In this document: one piece after another, positions 39,746 to 53,100 of the stretch
Position numbering within the stretch: position 1 is the stretch's first letter
How the letters are laid out: each line of letters begins with the position of its first letter
Source of the DNA: Elysia chlorotica
Taxonomy: Eukaryota > Mollusca > Gastropoda > Plakobranchidae
Assembly: GCA_003991915.1 (NCBI GenBank)
Contig: RQTK01000106.1
Span: 192,085-256,084, forward strand
Length of the DNA: 64,000 bases
Direction: 5' to 3'
Translations under genes and position numbers: made by a program
The notes under the pieces: model-generated
What the model was told of the DNA's origin: nothing
The model's database searches: none
What the model saw: only the letters and a program-made list of their open reading frames with translations

Positions 39746-42700
39746 TTAAGTATTTTATAAACTATCATTTACATAAAATTTTGAAGCTCTTTTGCTAAAT
39801 CAATCGACATCTTAGTGTCAATATCAACATTATATTTTCTTAACTGAATTAATAGCTAAATAAATTATATGCTTATCAATCTTGAAGTGACTTTTTTTCT
39901 TTCATTATAGACTTACCTTATAACAGAAATGTTTCGTTATAGAGACATTCAATGTTAAATTAATAATCATTTCTCCAATAATTAGAAGACAAGTTTTAAC
40001 CTCAAAGTTGTTTCATCTATACCAATAACTAAATATTAATCTAGATCTACATAAAAACATTGTGTGCCTTAATTTCAGAAGAAGTAGAATCTAGATCTAG
40101 ATCTAGAGAATTCTGGATCTGGGTGTTCTAAAACGAGCCTTTTATAAGCGGCATCCTATAAAAAATAACCATATGCCTAAATATGAGGAGACAAAAAAAA
40201 AGAGATATGTTCGTTACTTCAGAAAAAAACTAGGTTCATGCTTGAATTACAGAACATTCTAACTTGTTTATCAGGGAAATCCGTGTGGTCGCCTCTTGTT
40301 TCAAATTCTGCATTGTTTTTCTTGGGAACATCTTTGGGTGATTCAGGTCTATTTCATTTTCCCTTTCAACCTTAAAGATTAAAGTTGAATCATTTTAACG
40401 TTGTGTAATTTATTATTTTTTTTTAGCATCATTTAGTTTGCTAACTATGGGTCTGGTCTTCTTTTTTTTTATTTAATTCTATTGTTTCGTGTGTTGTTGT
40501 TTTTTAGTACTGCTTTGATTTTTTTTCCCGAAAACTACCTTTAGGGTAAACGGAAATGCAGTTATTGGCCCGGTTCTATGAAGCTCACCTAACTTTAGAT
40601 GCACCTAACTCTTAGGATAAGTCGTAATTGGTTTTACACCTACTCCTGAAGCTAGGGACGCTCCTACACTCATGCATCGAAATAGTAAAGTCAACTATCT
40701 TATTCAAACATTTTCATGAATTTCGTCGAAATATTATTTTTTTAGTGTGCAAAACTTTGTTTACTCTTTTTACTCTATTAGCCTTGTCTTTATAAGTAGA
40801 TGTGGAATTTTCCCACAATGGTAGAAGTAGGCTTTTAGTGAAAATGACTGAACCATGATTGCACTTTGTGCTTTTAGAACATTGGACTTGTAGATGCAGC
40901 GGCACTGAATCGAGCATGACTATGACGGTGTCTTCAGTATGCCAAGCTAGGCTTTATGTAAACAAAAGCAGGAGAACAATCAGCGATCTTTTTTTTTTCC
41001 TTCTGTTTCTGATGACTTCCTCAAATTTAAAAGCTATCAATTGCTTAAACACTATACTACACACGTATTTAAACATGTTTTAAACATTCGTCTTCGAGGA
41101 AATGGAAAACATACTAAAATTGGTTTGTATTTTTCTTATGAATTGGACTTTGGCGCTATAGAACAAAAGCCACTTCAGATGCAGTAAAAGTGTTCCATTA
41201 CGCGGCGGGTGGTCAACATTATGTGATGCCAATTTTCCGTAATTTGCGATCAAACTTTCATTTTAAAGAATGTTAGTTCAAAGAGCAGTTAGCTCTTTCA
41301 ATGGATAATTCTAATTTAAATGATTCAATGTAGACATTTGTTCGGCTATTTGCTCACGGTCTTAAGCTGGAAGTTAGACAATCGTAAGAGTATGTTTCCC
41401 ATCTCAACATATAAACGAGAGCATACACCACCGCAACAACCACTTCTACCATAACCACCACCAATAACAATAAGAACAAAAACGACGACGGCAGCAACAA
41501 CAATAGGAACAACAACAAGAAAAAACAACAACAACAAAAACAACAAAGCACAACTATGAAAAGAACAGTAACTTTCAAGACCCAGAAATGAAAAATAAAT
41601 CAATAATAGCAAAACAAACTAGCTTATATTTGATTTGAGACCTACATATATCAATGCTCCACGATTAAATCACCTTTTACCAACATATAATATTATACGC
41701 CTTTCATTTTTACGCCTTCATCTGTTTCCATCATCGTTTCTCGTGTTCACCTCGCAAGCTTAAAAGTGCACTGGCCAAATTCCCAGATGTTCTCCAATCT
41801 CTATCTTCTTGGTCCTTTAGGGCCCTTGTGAATTCAAATATCCATCTCTAGTTGTTTTGTTGTTGTTTTGTTTTGTTGTTTTTTGTTTGTTTTGTTTTTT
41901 GTGTTTGTTTTTTTTTTTAAGTTTCACAAAAAAGAGCAGAGAGAACAAAGTTACACAATAATATAGGGTGTACACAAACACAACACAAGACAATGAACGC
42001 CCTTTTTTTTGCCCTACTTCGTAATCTAAACACCTAGATGCACGTGCGTTTTTTTATGGTTCCATGTGAAATTTGAATGGTCTCAGCTAAAAAATACAAC
42101 AGCAACCTATAAGCAACTCCAATATAACACTGTACAATTAGACTTATAATGCTAAGATCAACTGAGACAGAATATCCAATTCGACCTAGACGGACTGAGG
42201 CATGAGTCCAGGTATGGTAGTTGAATAATGTAAGCAAAAGGGAAACTATTTGATTCAATCATCCAGTCTCTAGAGTTACAAATCTCTCTCTCTCTTAAAA
42301 GGTAACTTGCTAAATTTCAATTTTTTTTTATTCAAAAAGAAAAATATGTTTTGCATTATATTTTGAAGAACGTTTTATTAAATAAGAATTAACTAGTAAG
42401 AATCAATGTAACAGCGACTCCAGTATTCCTGACCTGTAGCAATTTAATTTTAAAAACTAAAGGATAGTATCATTCACAGCGTTGAGTAAGATTATATGTT
42501 TGAGCGGGGTACTTATAAAACTCAAGTTAGTTCAAGGTCGCTGGGCAACGCAAGTTCGCCTTCAACTGGTTCTGATCCCTAACGGTGTTAAGGCCCGTAA
42601 AACGGCCAAGGTCCGCATCCTATTACGATATGCGTCTCATCGTAACTTATGACTTGGGTACTGATGCGGTTCCTCCCATAAAACACCGGCTCACATTGGT

Positions 42701-43101
42701 GATCGACAGCTGGCAGGGAAGTTTTGTCTGAAGTTGTGTGATAAGTGCAAAGTCCTCAGAGGTACAGGCGTTAGGCACCTCGTCAATGTGGTGTGATGGG
42801 TCGGCGATCCTGAGAGTACCCACATGGTGGAGGGTCAGAGTTGTAAGTTGCACCCCCTGTTTGTTTTTTCTTCGTGTAAACCGGTACGTACCAGGGTAGT
42901 GGGTTTTTTTTTTAATCTTTCTTTTATAAGTAAATATATATCGTAAACCATCTTATTGTCTCTCGGATATAATTTAACACTTTTTGGGGTGTTTATCTTC
43001 ATGCATAACAGTTTTTCGCAACTACTTTCGAAAAGTTAGCGCCTTTTCACATGTAAAAAATTATGTCGGTATATTTTGGTTTCCAAGCATATGACTGTAT
43101 A
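39746..43101. other. Intergenic AT-rich DNA
   Basis: No gene is supported. Contents include AGATCT clusters (40084-40110), a degenerate AAC-rich stretch (41397-41550), T/G runs near 41850-41930, and a higher-GC block at 42530-42860 that looks coding-like in composition but has no frame I can support. Confidence 0.55.
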
Positions 43102-43763
43102 TGTGACAAGTTTGTGGTTGTTTGTTTGAAGAAAGCTATAGAGGAAGAGAGAGGAACGGGGGACGAGAGAGATAGAGATGGATAGAGAGAAGACGAGAAG
43201 ACTGGAGATAGATCTAAATCTAGATCTAGATCTAGTCTATGCCTTGTTAGTTTGTTCTCTGACCTTGTCTGCCCCGGTTGTGAAGATCATTCTAGATTAA
43301 ATCTATGCATTGTTAGTTTGTTTTCCTACTTTGTCTGCCTTGGTTGTGAAGAACATTCGAGAAATCTGTCAATCTGGTAAACAACTTGTTTTTCAGTGTC
43401 GGTTTGTTTACAATCTAATGCTTCTAGTTAACTGGAGTAATGTTCCTTGTAGTCTCGTTTGTTCTACTATATTCTAGAAATATCGAGAACAACTCGAATC
43501 TTCTGGGTTACAACAAATCGGTATAAAAGGCTTGTACGGGTGAGTTGTTGAGAAGGAGTTGAGTGAGTAATATTCAGTCAGTCAGAGAGTCCGAGCGCGT
43601 TTGTTACTATTATTAGAAGCTGTCGTGTTGCCATCACAGATTGTTATTGCAGCTGTGGATTTAATTACTGTCGAGATTTCATTATAACATGTTCAATACC
43701 CTAGACGTGTTTATAGTTAATAAAGTTATTCTTCAATATTTCACCCCAACAATCCACGTTACA
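43102..43763 (+). mobile_element. Solo LTR of a retrotransposon
   Basis: 662 bp beginning TGTGACAAG and ending CCACGTTACA, so it has TG...CA ends with short inverted similarity. GTATA flanks both sides (43097-43101 and 43764-43768), the 5-bp duplication known for Gypsy and related integrases. Inside are a TATA box (GTATAAAAGG, 43521-43530), a later AATAAA (43719-43724) and an R/U5-like end. No internal coding region or second LTR is in the window. The orientation given follows TATA and AATAAA. Confidence 0.85.
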
Positions 43764-44424
43764 GTATAAGAATATAATATATAACTGCACGCTTTTATAA
43801 TAGTTTGAATCGTTTCTTCTTGTTCTTTAGCTATGATGAGCAGTTAGATACAGCTTTATACCAACCTTCTCACAAAGAAAATGTAGTGGTGGATGTCCAA
43901 CGGGTCCGACGGCTCTTGTGGGCGAATCTAGTTTATCTAAAATAGCTTTAGCTTAGGTTATAAAACATCCATTTTTAATGGCTCCTAGAATAAGTTATTT
44001 TTAATAAAGTTTCTTTGCGGCATCGGGACCAGGGTGGACGGATACCCACGACATGGCTGACAAAAGTACAATAACTCCCATCCAACCAGTTGGTAAAATC
44101 ACACGCGCCAGACAGAGCCGGTGTAGCACGCCACACGGACTCATCGACTAACGATACTCAGAGTCCACCTGGCGGCCGCCAGACAGACTCAGAGACGGTG
44201 CTCTAACCTGGGAAAACCGGGCACCCTTTTGGAACTATCAGATACTTCCTAGGCCTATAAGAGCTGTATAGCCGGGATGGTTTTTAATTTTTAAATCGTA
44301 ATGACCAGCGTGAGTGCAAAAAACGAAATTATGGTTTAACCTAAAAACGAGAATCATAAATTAAAATTGTTTTCTATGTAATTTCCAATCGATAAACAAA
44401 AAAAAACCCTTGTAGCGTTTGTTG
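43764..44424. other. Unassigned DNA with a GC-richer patch
   Basis: 44020-44240 is richer in G and C than its surroundings, but no open exon with splice sites was found. Confidence 0.5.
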
Positions 44425-44478
44425 TTGTTGTTCTTGTTGATGGTGTTGTTTTTGTTGTTGTTGTTGTTGTTGTTGTTT

Positions 44479-44568
<90 letters not shown>

Positions 44569-44655
44569 TTGTTCTTCTTCTTCTTCTTCTTCTTCTTCTT
44601 CTTCTTCTTCTTCTTCTTCTTCTTCTTCTTCTTCTTCTTCTTCTTCTTCTTCTTT
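44425..44655. repeat. (GTT)n then (TTC)n compound microsatellite
   Basis: GTT triplets to about 44570, then TTC triplets to 44655, about 225 bp upstream of the PITRM1 start codon. Confidence 0.97.
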
Positions 44656-44881
44656 TCCACAACTAGAGTATTTTGTGGTCACTTCTTATTAAACTAAAAA
44701 ACGAAAGTAGGCAACCCTCTCCGAGTGATCAAAAAGTGAAAGTCGAGTCGTTTCATTTGTAGAGTCCTGTCCGTTATAACCAAATCTTTATGATCTATGA
44801 GTCGATAAAGATATGTCTAGGTTATATATACCGTAAAACGGATAAACCTTTCAAACTTTGCCTGCGTTACATTCAAGAAAC

Positions 44882-44952
44882 ATGCACCTCCTCAGGAGAG
44901 CTAATGCTGCTTCAACCAAACTACTGAAAGCTTTAACTTGGTCACCTTCAAG
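44882..44952 (+). CDS. PITRM1: PITRM1 exon 1, mitochondrial targeting peptide
   Basis: ATG followed by codons for [17 protein letters not shown], then WSPS, ending TCA AG|gtaggg. Arg/Lys/Ser/Leu-rich with no Asp or Glu. Two bases remain and pair exactly with the first base of exon 2 to make Arg. Assigned from phase, composition and position; no transcript was seen. Confidence 0.8.
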
Positions 44953-47900
44953 GTAGGGCCTGGGACGTCTCTCGTAAAAGAGTCTTATCTAATTGATTGA
45001 ACTGATGTTACATCATAAAGCCGAAAAGGACAACATATTGCACCTCAAAAAGCTAGATCTAGACCTAGATTCACATATTCAGAATAGTTTTATTTGAAAA
45101 AAACAACACATAATATACAGCTTTACATTCAACCCGGTCTTTAAAAAACACCAATTAGATCTAGATCTAGGCCATAGATCTAGAATCTAGATCTAGAGAT
45201 CTATGTCTAATTCATGTAATTTTACTTTTTTTTTTTTAACCAGCATTTGTTAAGAGAAATAAATTATTCAGCTGCTCTACTATGGGCATCCATATTGCTC
45301 AGTAGGCCTGTGTCAAATTGTATTACAGTGAAAAGTATTTTCTCACATCATTTCATTAATAAGAAAAAAATAAGACGCTTATAAATTAAAGGCACTGTAG
45401 AATTATAGTTATCATTGGCGCCTGTCAGGTCACTGCAGTCAACCTTTGGTTTGGTGCATGTGACGTAGAGCGATGATCTCTTAACTGGGGGGGTCCCTAA
45501 TTCGTAACCACACAGTCTTGAAAACAAAATGTATTATTACCCTGGATGGGTTTGGCGCCATTAAAAAAAAACAACTAGCTGAAACAGATGCCAGCAATGT
45601 TTCTGTATGGCGACACATAAAATTGTCAGAAGTTTTATTATCTTGACTTCCTTTCTCAGAATAGCCTTGCTGCTGACGGTGGACATTCTGACTGTAATTA
45701 ATGCAACTGATTTCCTTTTTTTTTTTTTTTGGTTAATGTAGGAACATAAGATGTTTCAACGAAGAGGCAAGAGACAGAGTGAGAGCTCTCAAACCAGGAG
45801 ACAAGCTCCATGGATACACAGTCAAAAGGGTAATTTCAACCTAAAAAAATTCCGACTCAGCTTATAATGCATGACTTTTAAAAAAAAAAATTTTATCTTA
45901 GATGTATCTAAATCAAAGCAATCTAGGATTAAGCAAAACATTTTGATTTAAATAAATGGAGCTAATAATTAAAAACTAAAAAGATAAATTGTTCTTTTCC
46001 TTGTTTTGTCCCTCTATTCAGATTTCACCAATCACTCATTGTTAGTAAGTTTCTGATGATTTAGAGTCTATATACAATACAACGTAGTGATGCAAAATCT
46101 TTTGAATATTATTCACCTTGAAACTTACTGGCAGCACATAAAACACTATAAGGGACATCTGATAGTGTTACAACAACAATGTCATGTCCTCTTCCATTTT
46201 TTTGTAAGTGCCTTTCTAGACAGCGATTTATGACCTAACAGTCCATGGGCATGGCTAATGTCTTTTAGGGTTGCATGCGTAGTGACAAAATTAAAATCTT
46301 CTTTGTTCAACTCCTTTTTTTTATCAATGGTTCTCTATTTAGCCAAACTTCCAAACACAAGTTTCTAATGAGTTTAAATTAAAAGCAAAATATTATTAAT
46401 ATCGGTAAATTTATAGGTGCAAGAAGTACCAGACATTTTCGTCACAGCTGTGATGCTAACTCATGACAAGACAGGGGCAGAGCACCTGCACGCTGCAAGA
46501 GATGATGAAAACAATACTTTCAGGTAAACTTTTTTTCCTTTTTGCTGTACAGGTATTTTTTTCCATAATAGTCATTAAGTCAATCAGTATGAAGCATATT
46601 GATATTCATGTAAATGTAAGAAGCTATGCTGCGATTACAGTTTGAGTTCCGTAAGAGTTACGGAACAAAGTCAGAAGACATGAACTTTAGTTAGGTTCAG
46701 TTTAGATCATTAAGCAAGAGGATTGAGCAATGCTAAACAGTGTGGGTTATTCTAGTCAACATGAAGTATTGTGTCTGAACATATTTTTCAGAGGAATCCA
46801 ATTTGTTATTGTGTTCTTTTTGTGTATTTTTTTTTCTGTTAGTGTCGTATGATGTATGTGACCATGCCCCTCTTCATCTCTCTTTATTAGCATTCCACAA
46901 CCAGGAGGCAATGACTTGAAAGAGACCATCCTGATTGTAAGATGTGAAGTCATGGAAGATGATGATCACTAGCATCAAATGCCATAGCACTCAACAGTGA
47001 TAGTCAATAGCTCTTAGCTCTTCTTCATAAATATAATAATCCTCTTTTTGTCGGGGGGGGGGGGGGCATGCAATAAAAGACATACAGTGCTGACATTGAT
47101 GTTTGTTAAGCAACCAACTCACAACTCGCCCAGTGTTGATAATGATTATCTTATTATCTTTTTCACCACAAAGGCTATTTATGATCCCATCTTTTGCCCC
47201 TCTCACTTCTGTTTCCAGTGTCACATTCCGCACCACCCCTATGGACAGCACGGGTGTACCCCACATCTTGGAGCACACCGTCCTCTGTGGATCAGAGAAG
47301 TTCCCTGTCCGAGATCCGTTCTTCAAGATGCTCAGCCGATCTATGGCAACCTTCATGAATGCTCTCACAGGTATGCCGATTGCTGATATTTTGATTTCCT
47401 CGTCAGTAAAATAAAAAAAAAGAAAAGAAAAGGAACCGAGAGACAGATTTGTAATTGTCCTCGTTAAATCTATTTAAATGTAGTGTAAAAATATTATCAA
47501 ACTTTTGAAGAAAAAAATTAATTAATCTCATGCTTGAGACTAAGGGAGTGAAATAACATCATGTGGAAGGCCCAGACAAGACAAAGGTAATTATTAAAAA
47601 TGTAAATATATTATCAACAGAAAAAAAAATTGTTTGTATTTGTATTGTTTTGCTAAAGTGAGTTTTAAAACCAAAATCTATAGAGAAAAAAGCATTTTAC
47701 GGGGCAGACTTCTTAACCTCTTTCCATCACGTTGCATGCTTGTTGTGTGCATTAACTACATGCTCTTCCATTTATCTACACACCTTCCATTTAAAATTAA
47801 TAATTGATACCAAAGCTTTTACCTTTTTTTTTTGCATTTTTACAAATTCCCCATAAAAGTGATTTCACTAGGGATCATTATGCCTTGGACCATGCTATGT

Positions 47901-50074
47901 AAAAAAGGTTAAGTGGCCTTTTGAAACTAGAGTGAAGCTTTCTTTTGTCTTTTTACTATAAGTATAAGATTTTTACAATGTAAATAGGGGTTTAGGGTTG
48001 TACTAAATGAACTCTATCATGCACACTTATTTCTTCTTCTTTTTTTGTGTGTGACTACAAATGAAATCCATTTGACAATTTGAAAAAAAAAATTTCAAGT
48101 AATTACAGTCTAACGAAAATTAGGTTGAGGAAACCATTTTTCAATGATGATTTGAGATAAATATATAATACATTATTTTGGTTTCTCAATCTCGTCCATT
48201 TGTGTTTGTTTTGCAGCCTATGATTGGACCATGTACCCATTCTCCAGCCAGAATGAACAGGATTTTAAGAACTTGATGTCTGTTTACATGGATGCAGCTT
48301 TTCATCCTTTGATAAGAGAGCTTGATTTCTGGTGAGGCCTAAGGATGTTCATACCAGAGAAGACATGGTGTTAAACTTTTCCCATCACAGCACACACTTT
48401 TTGTGCCGATTAATATGTTTATATTTTTGCATTGATTTACATATGTTCCATTCTGAAATGATAGAATAAAATCAAAACTTTTACTTTTTATAAAATGTTG
48501 GAAATTCCCCAAAATAGTGCGCACACAAGGTATAAGGCTTTAATCATGGGATGTGAAAATGTTAAAGTAATTTAGTTAAAAATTTAAGCTCTCTCCTAGT
48601 TAAACGTCTCTCAGGCTCTCAAGGAAGGATGGAACATTCAGGACTTGACCAATCGCATTATACTGACACAGACCAAGTCAGTATGACAAGGTGGCCTGAG
48701 CAAAGGTCAAACCTGTATACGACCTTATGATTAAAACCAGAAGGCTTTGTTCTGAAACCACATTATCTCTGACCACCTATTCATTCCTAGATCATAATTA
48801 TCTCTTGTCGACATATGGACCTTTGCTCCAGTGCCACACTCACACACGCACACCGTTTGAATGTGCTTTTTTTACACTAGAGTAGCATCCTTCCAAACCT
48901 GGTCACATTGATTTCCTTAGAGCTGGTATAAAACAGACTGAGTCAAAGAGAGCTGTTGGTTTTCTTTTCATTAGATACCAAAAAAAACTAAATCCATGAA
49001 ATGAATGTAAACTATAGCCCCTAGTTTTTTCCATCACTCAGATTTTTGCCTTTACCATTCTTGAAAAAGCGTAAGTCCTGCGTAGGTCCCTTAGGTTGAC
49101 ATTATACATAACAAACTTTAGTTTATTTCAGCAGAATTTGAATGATTTTCAGTAAAATATCTTTTCTTACAAAGTGAAAACGACGAGTAGTTTTGATAAT
49201 AATTATATCTGATATTAAAATGATATTATTTTCTGTTTTAAAACTGCCTATTTTTCTCTTTCTCTTTCTCTTTGTGTTGCAGCCAAGAAGGCTGGAGGCT
49301 GGAGCAAGCAGACCTGACAGATCCATCATCACAAGTCATATTCAAAGGAGTTGTCTACAATGAGATGAAGGGCGTTTTTGTAAGTAAAGCATGGTTCCAC
49401 GTCAAGCTTCAATATTTCCTTTACCAAAAAATGCTCTATTATCATTTTTTTTTTCTTTATAATAATTTTTTGTTTAAGAATAAAAAGTTGGTTTGGTGCA
49501 CTGCAATGTATAATTTCATTTGATTTTTCTGATAATCGTCACATGGTAAAAATTGAGTTATGATAATTACAGGTCCCATCTGTAAAAAACAACCTTTCAA
49601 TTTTCACTAGAGATCTGTCTGTAGTTATGAGATTTGCCTTTTGGAAGGATACATTGATTTATTTTAACCCTGTTTTCCATTTAAATGTTCAGAACAAATC
49701 CACAGTTCTTTACTTTCGCAGGAAACAAAACTTAGTTTTTAATGTACACACTTCAAAGTATTTTTGTTCATGTTCTTTTTCTGTTGTTTTATGTTTGATA
49801 TTGTCTTTCCATATTTCAACCCTTAGAGTCTATGAATGCTATAAGTCTTGAACAAGCTTCTGTCGAGTCAATGAAATTGAAAACTCAGTTGTCTATGTAA
49901 TAGTTATAAGCCTTTTTCTTGGAATTTTTTTTGTAATGATCTTAGGCTGTTGTCACTGTCCTTCTAATTCTATACTTCCCTTGTTCAACAACCCACAGAG
50001 CTTTTATATGCAGGACCACTAAATGATTTACATGAGCTAAGTTATTGCAAATGATGCTCTACAATCATATGTAA

Positions 50075-50158
<84 letters not shown>

Positions 50159-53100
50159 ATTTAGATGAAAATTCTAGATCTACAGTCTCCTCTCACAGAA
50201 TTAGATCTCGGTCCAGAGGAGCAAAATAATTTCTTGGGCCAAGGATATGAAAGTGGTATGATTACTTGGTAGAAATAATTGGAAGGTTGGTTGACACAAC
50301 AGTATATAAGCAGCACACAGTGTTTATCAACTTTTTTGTGACAAAACTGGTGGCTAGACAACAAGGGTAAAGGTTTATGTCCTTTCTGTAAAGCCGGCTG
50401 TGACAGGAGTCATGGTTTCACCGCACTATCATTAGTTTTTTTCTTTCCCCAGTCCAACCCGCAGAGTCTGTATATGCAGGAAGCCCTGAACCAGTTGCTC
50501 CCGAGCCACACCTATGGCTTTGTGTCTGGAGGAGACCCGGCACACATCACCAGCCTGACTCACGAGCAGCTGCGAGAGTTCCACGCCAAGCACTACCACC
50601 CCAGCAATGCCAGGTAGTACGCAGTGATGCCAATTTTCTTTAAATTTAAGTATTTTAAGTGAAAAAAAATTGTTGGCCGATCAAGGTTCAGTCCGGGCTT
50701 GTTATTATTGTTAATGTTAATGGGTTATGTTCCACGCCAAACACTACCACCCCAGCAATGCCAGGTAGTACACAGTGATGCCAATATTCCTTAAGTTAGC
50801 GGATTTTCAGTAGGAAATATAGTTGGCAGGTTAGGGNNNNNNNNNNNNNNNNNNNNNNNNNNNNNNNNNNNNNNNNNNNNNNNNNNNNNNNNNNNNNNNN
50901 NNNNNNNNNNNNNNNNNNNNNNNNNNNNNNNNNNNNNNNNNNNNNNNNNNNNNNNNNNNNNNNNNNNNNNNNNNNNNNNNNNNNNNNNNNNNNNNNNNNN
51001 NNNNNNNNNNNNNNNNNNNNNNTTGTTATTATTGTCAATTTTCATTAGGAAAAATAGTTGGCAGGTTAGGGTTCAGTCAAGGCTTGTTATTATTGCCAAT
51101 GTTAATGGGTTATGTTCCACGCCAAACACTACCACCCCAGCAATGCCAGGTAGTACCACAGTGATGCCAATATTCCTTAAGTTAGCGGATTTTCAGTAGG
51201 AAAAATTGTTGGCCGATCAAAGTTCACTCAAAGCCAGTTATTATTGTTAATGTTGATGGGTTATGTTCCACGCCAAGCACTACCACCCCAGCAATGCCAG
51301 GTAGTACACAGTGATGCCAATATTCCTTAAGTTAGCGGATTTTCAGTAGGAAATATAGTTGGCAGGTTAGGGGAAAAATTGTTGGCCGATCAAAGTTCAC
51401 TCAAAGCCAGTTATTATTGTTAATGTTAATGGGTTATGTTCCACGCCAAGCACTACCACCCCAGCAATGCCAGGTAGGACACTGTGATGCCAGTTTTCTT
51501 TAAGTTTACAGATTTTCAGTAGGAAAAATTGTTGGCCGATCAAAGTTCACTCAAAGCCAGTTATTATTGTTAATGTTAATGGGTTATGTTCCACGCCAAG
51601 CACTACCACCCCAGCAATGCCAGGTAGGACACTGTGATGCCAGTTTTCTTTAAGTTTACAGATTTTCAGTAGGAAAAATTGTTGGCCGATCAAAGTTCAC
51701 TCAAAGCCAGTTATTATTGTTAATGTTAATGGGTTATGTTCCACGCCAAGCACTACCACCCCAGCAATGCCAGGTAGTACACTGTGATACCAATTGTTTT
51801 CTTAAGTTTTCGGATTTTCAGTAGGAAAAATAGTTGGCAGGTTAAGATTCAGTCAAGGATTGTTATTATTGTGTATGGGTTATGTTTTATTACCCAACGT
51901 GCTATACCCCTCTATGTCAGAGGTTCAATAAAAAAAAAAAATGATCCTTTTGCCATCACTGAGTATAGTGAAAACCTAAAAAAAATATCATGATCCTTGT
52001 CCTAATATGTCACATTATTGCTGACACCAACACAAGCAATATGAGGCGATGTAAGACAGAAATGAATTTATGTCTGATGGTAGGTTTTGAACCAGTGACC
52101 TTCTGTTTGGGAGAACAAGGCACTAACACTTTTGCCAGTTCATCCCACTACTATGCAGAATGCTTTACAAAACTATAAGGCATTGGACTGAATGGTGAAT
52201 GTTAAAATTTGATCGTAATACTGTTTAAAATTATTCTAAAAATCCCTGTGTCTAGCCTATATAGTGCTAATGTTGGACGTTAAACCAAGTCAACTACCAT
52301 GTATCCAGCCATGAGATAATTATGGAATGGCAGATAATCAGATAAAGGGGAGACACATAATTTAGTTAAACTGGGATCTTATAGAGACTGCTCTCCTAAG
52401 ATCACTCTCTTTGATAAGACGATATGTTTAAAATATTTATTTTTCCAATGTATTAATAACTTTCGTTTTTCCCCAGATTTTTCACCTATGGCCACTTGCC
52501 CCTGGAGCCTCACTATTATTATTTTTATTATTATTATTATTATTAATATTATTATTATTATTATTATACTTATCATCATCATTAGTTTTTTTCTTGCCCC
52601 AGTCCAACCCGCAGAGTCTGTATATGCAGGAAGCCCTGAACCAGTTGCTCCCGAGCCACACCTATGGCTTTGTGTCTGGAGGAGACCCGGCACACATCAC
52701 CAGCCTGACTCACGAGCAGCTGCGAGAGTTCCACGCCAAGCACTACCACCCCAGCAACGCCAGGTAGTACACAGTGATGCCAATATTCCTTAAGTTAGCG
52801 GATTTTCAGTAGGAAAAATACTTGGCAGATCAGGGTTCAGTCAAGGCTTATTATTATTGTTAATGTTAATGGGTTATGTTCCACGCCAAGCACTACCACC
52901 CCAGCAATGCCAGGTAGTACGCAGTGATGCCAATTTTCTTTAAATTTAAGTATTTTAAGTGAAAAAAAATTGTTGGCCGATCAAGGTTCAGTCAAGGCTT
53001 GTTATTATTGTTAATGTTAATGGGTTATGTTCCACGCCAAGCACTACCACCCCAGCAATGCCAGGTAGTACACTGTGATGCCAGTTTTTCTTTAAGTTTA

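Noticed and set aside
42647..42853. 68-codon reverse frame in a GC-richer patch
   Set aside because: Balanced composition, but no motif, splice context or second copy supports it as a gene or an element.
49283..49523. Independent gene starting in PITRM1 exon 6
   Set aside because: The frame simply continues exon 6 into intron; the GTAAGT donor at 49380 and the protein match favour PITRM1.
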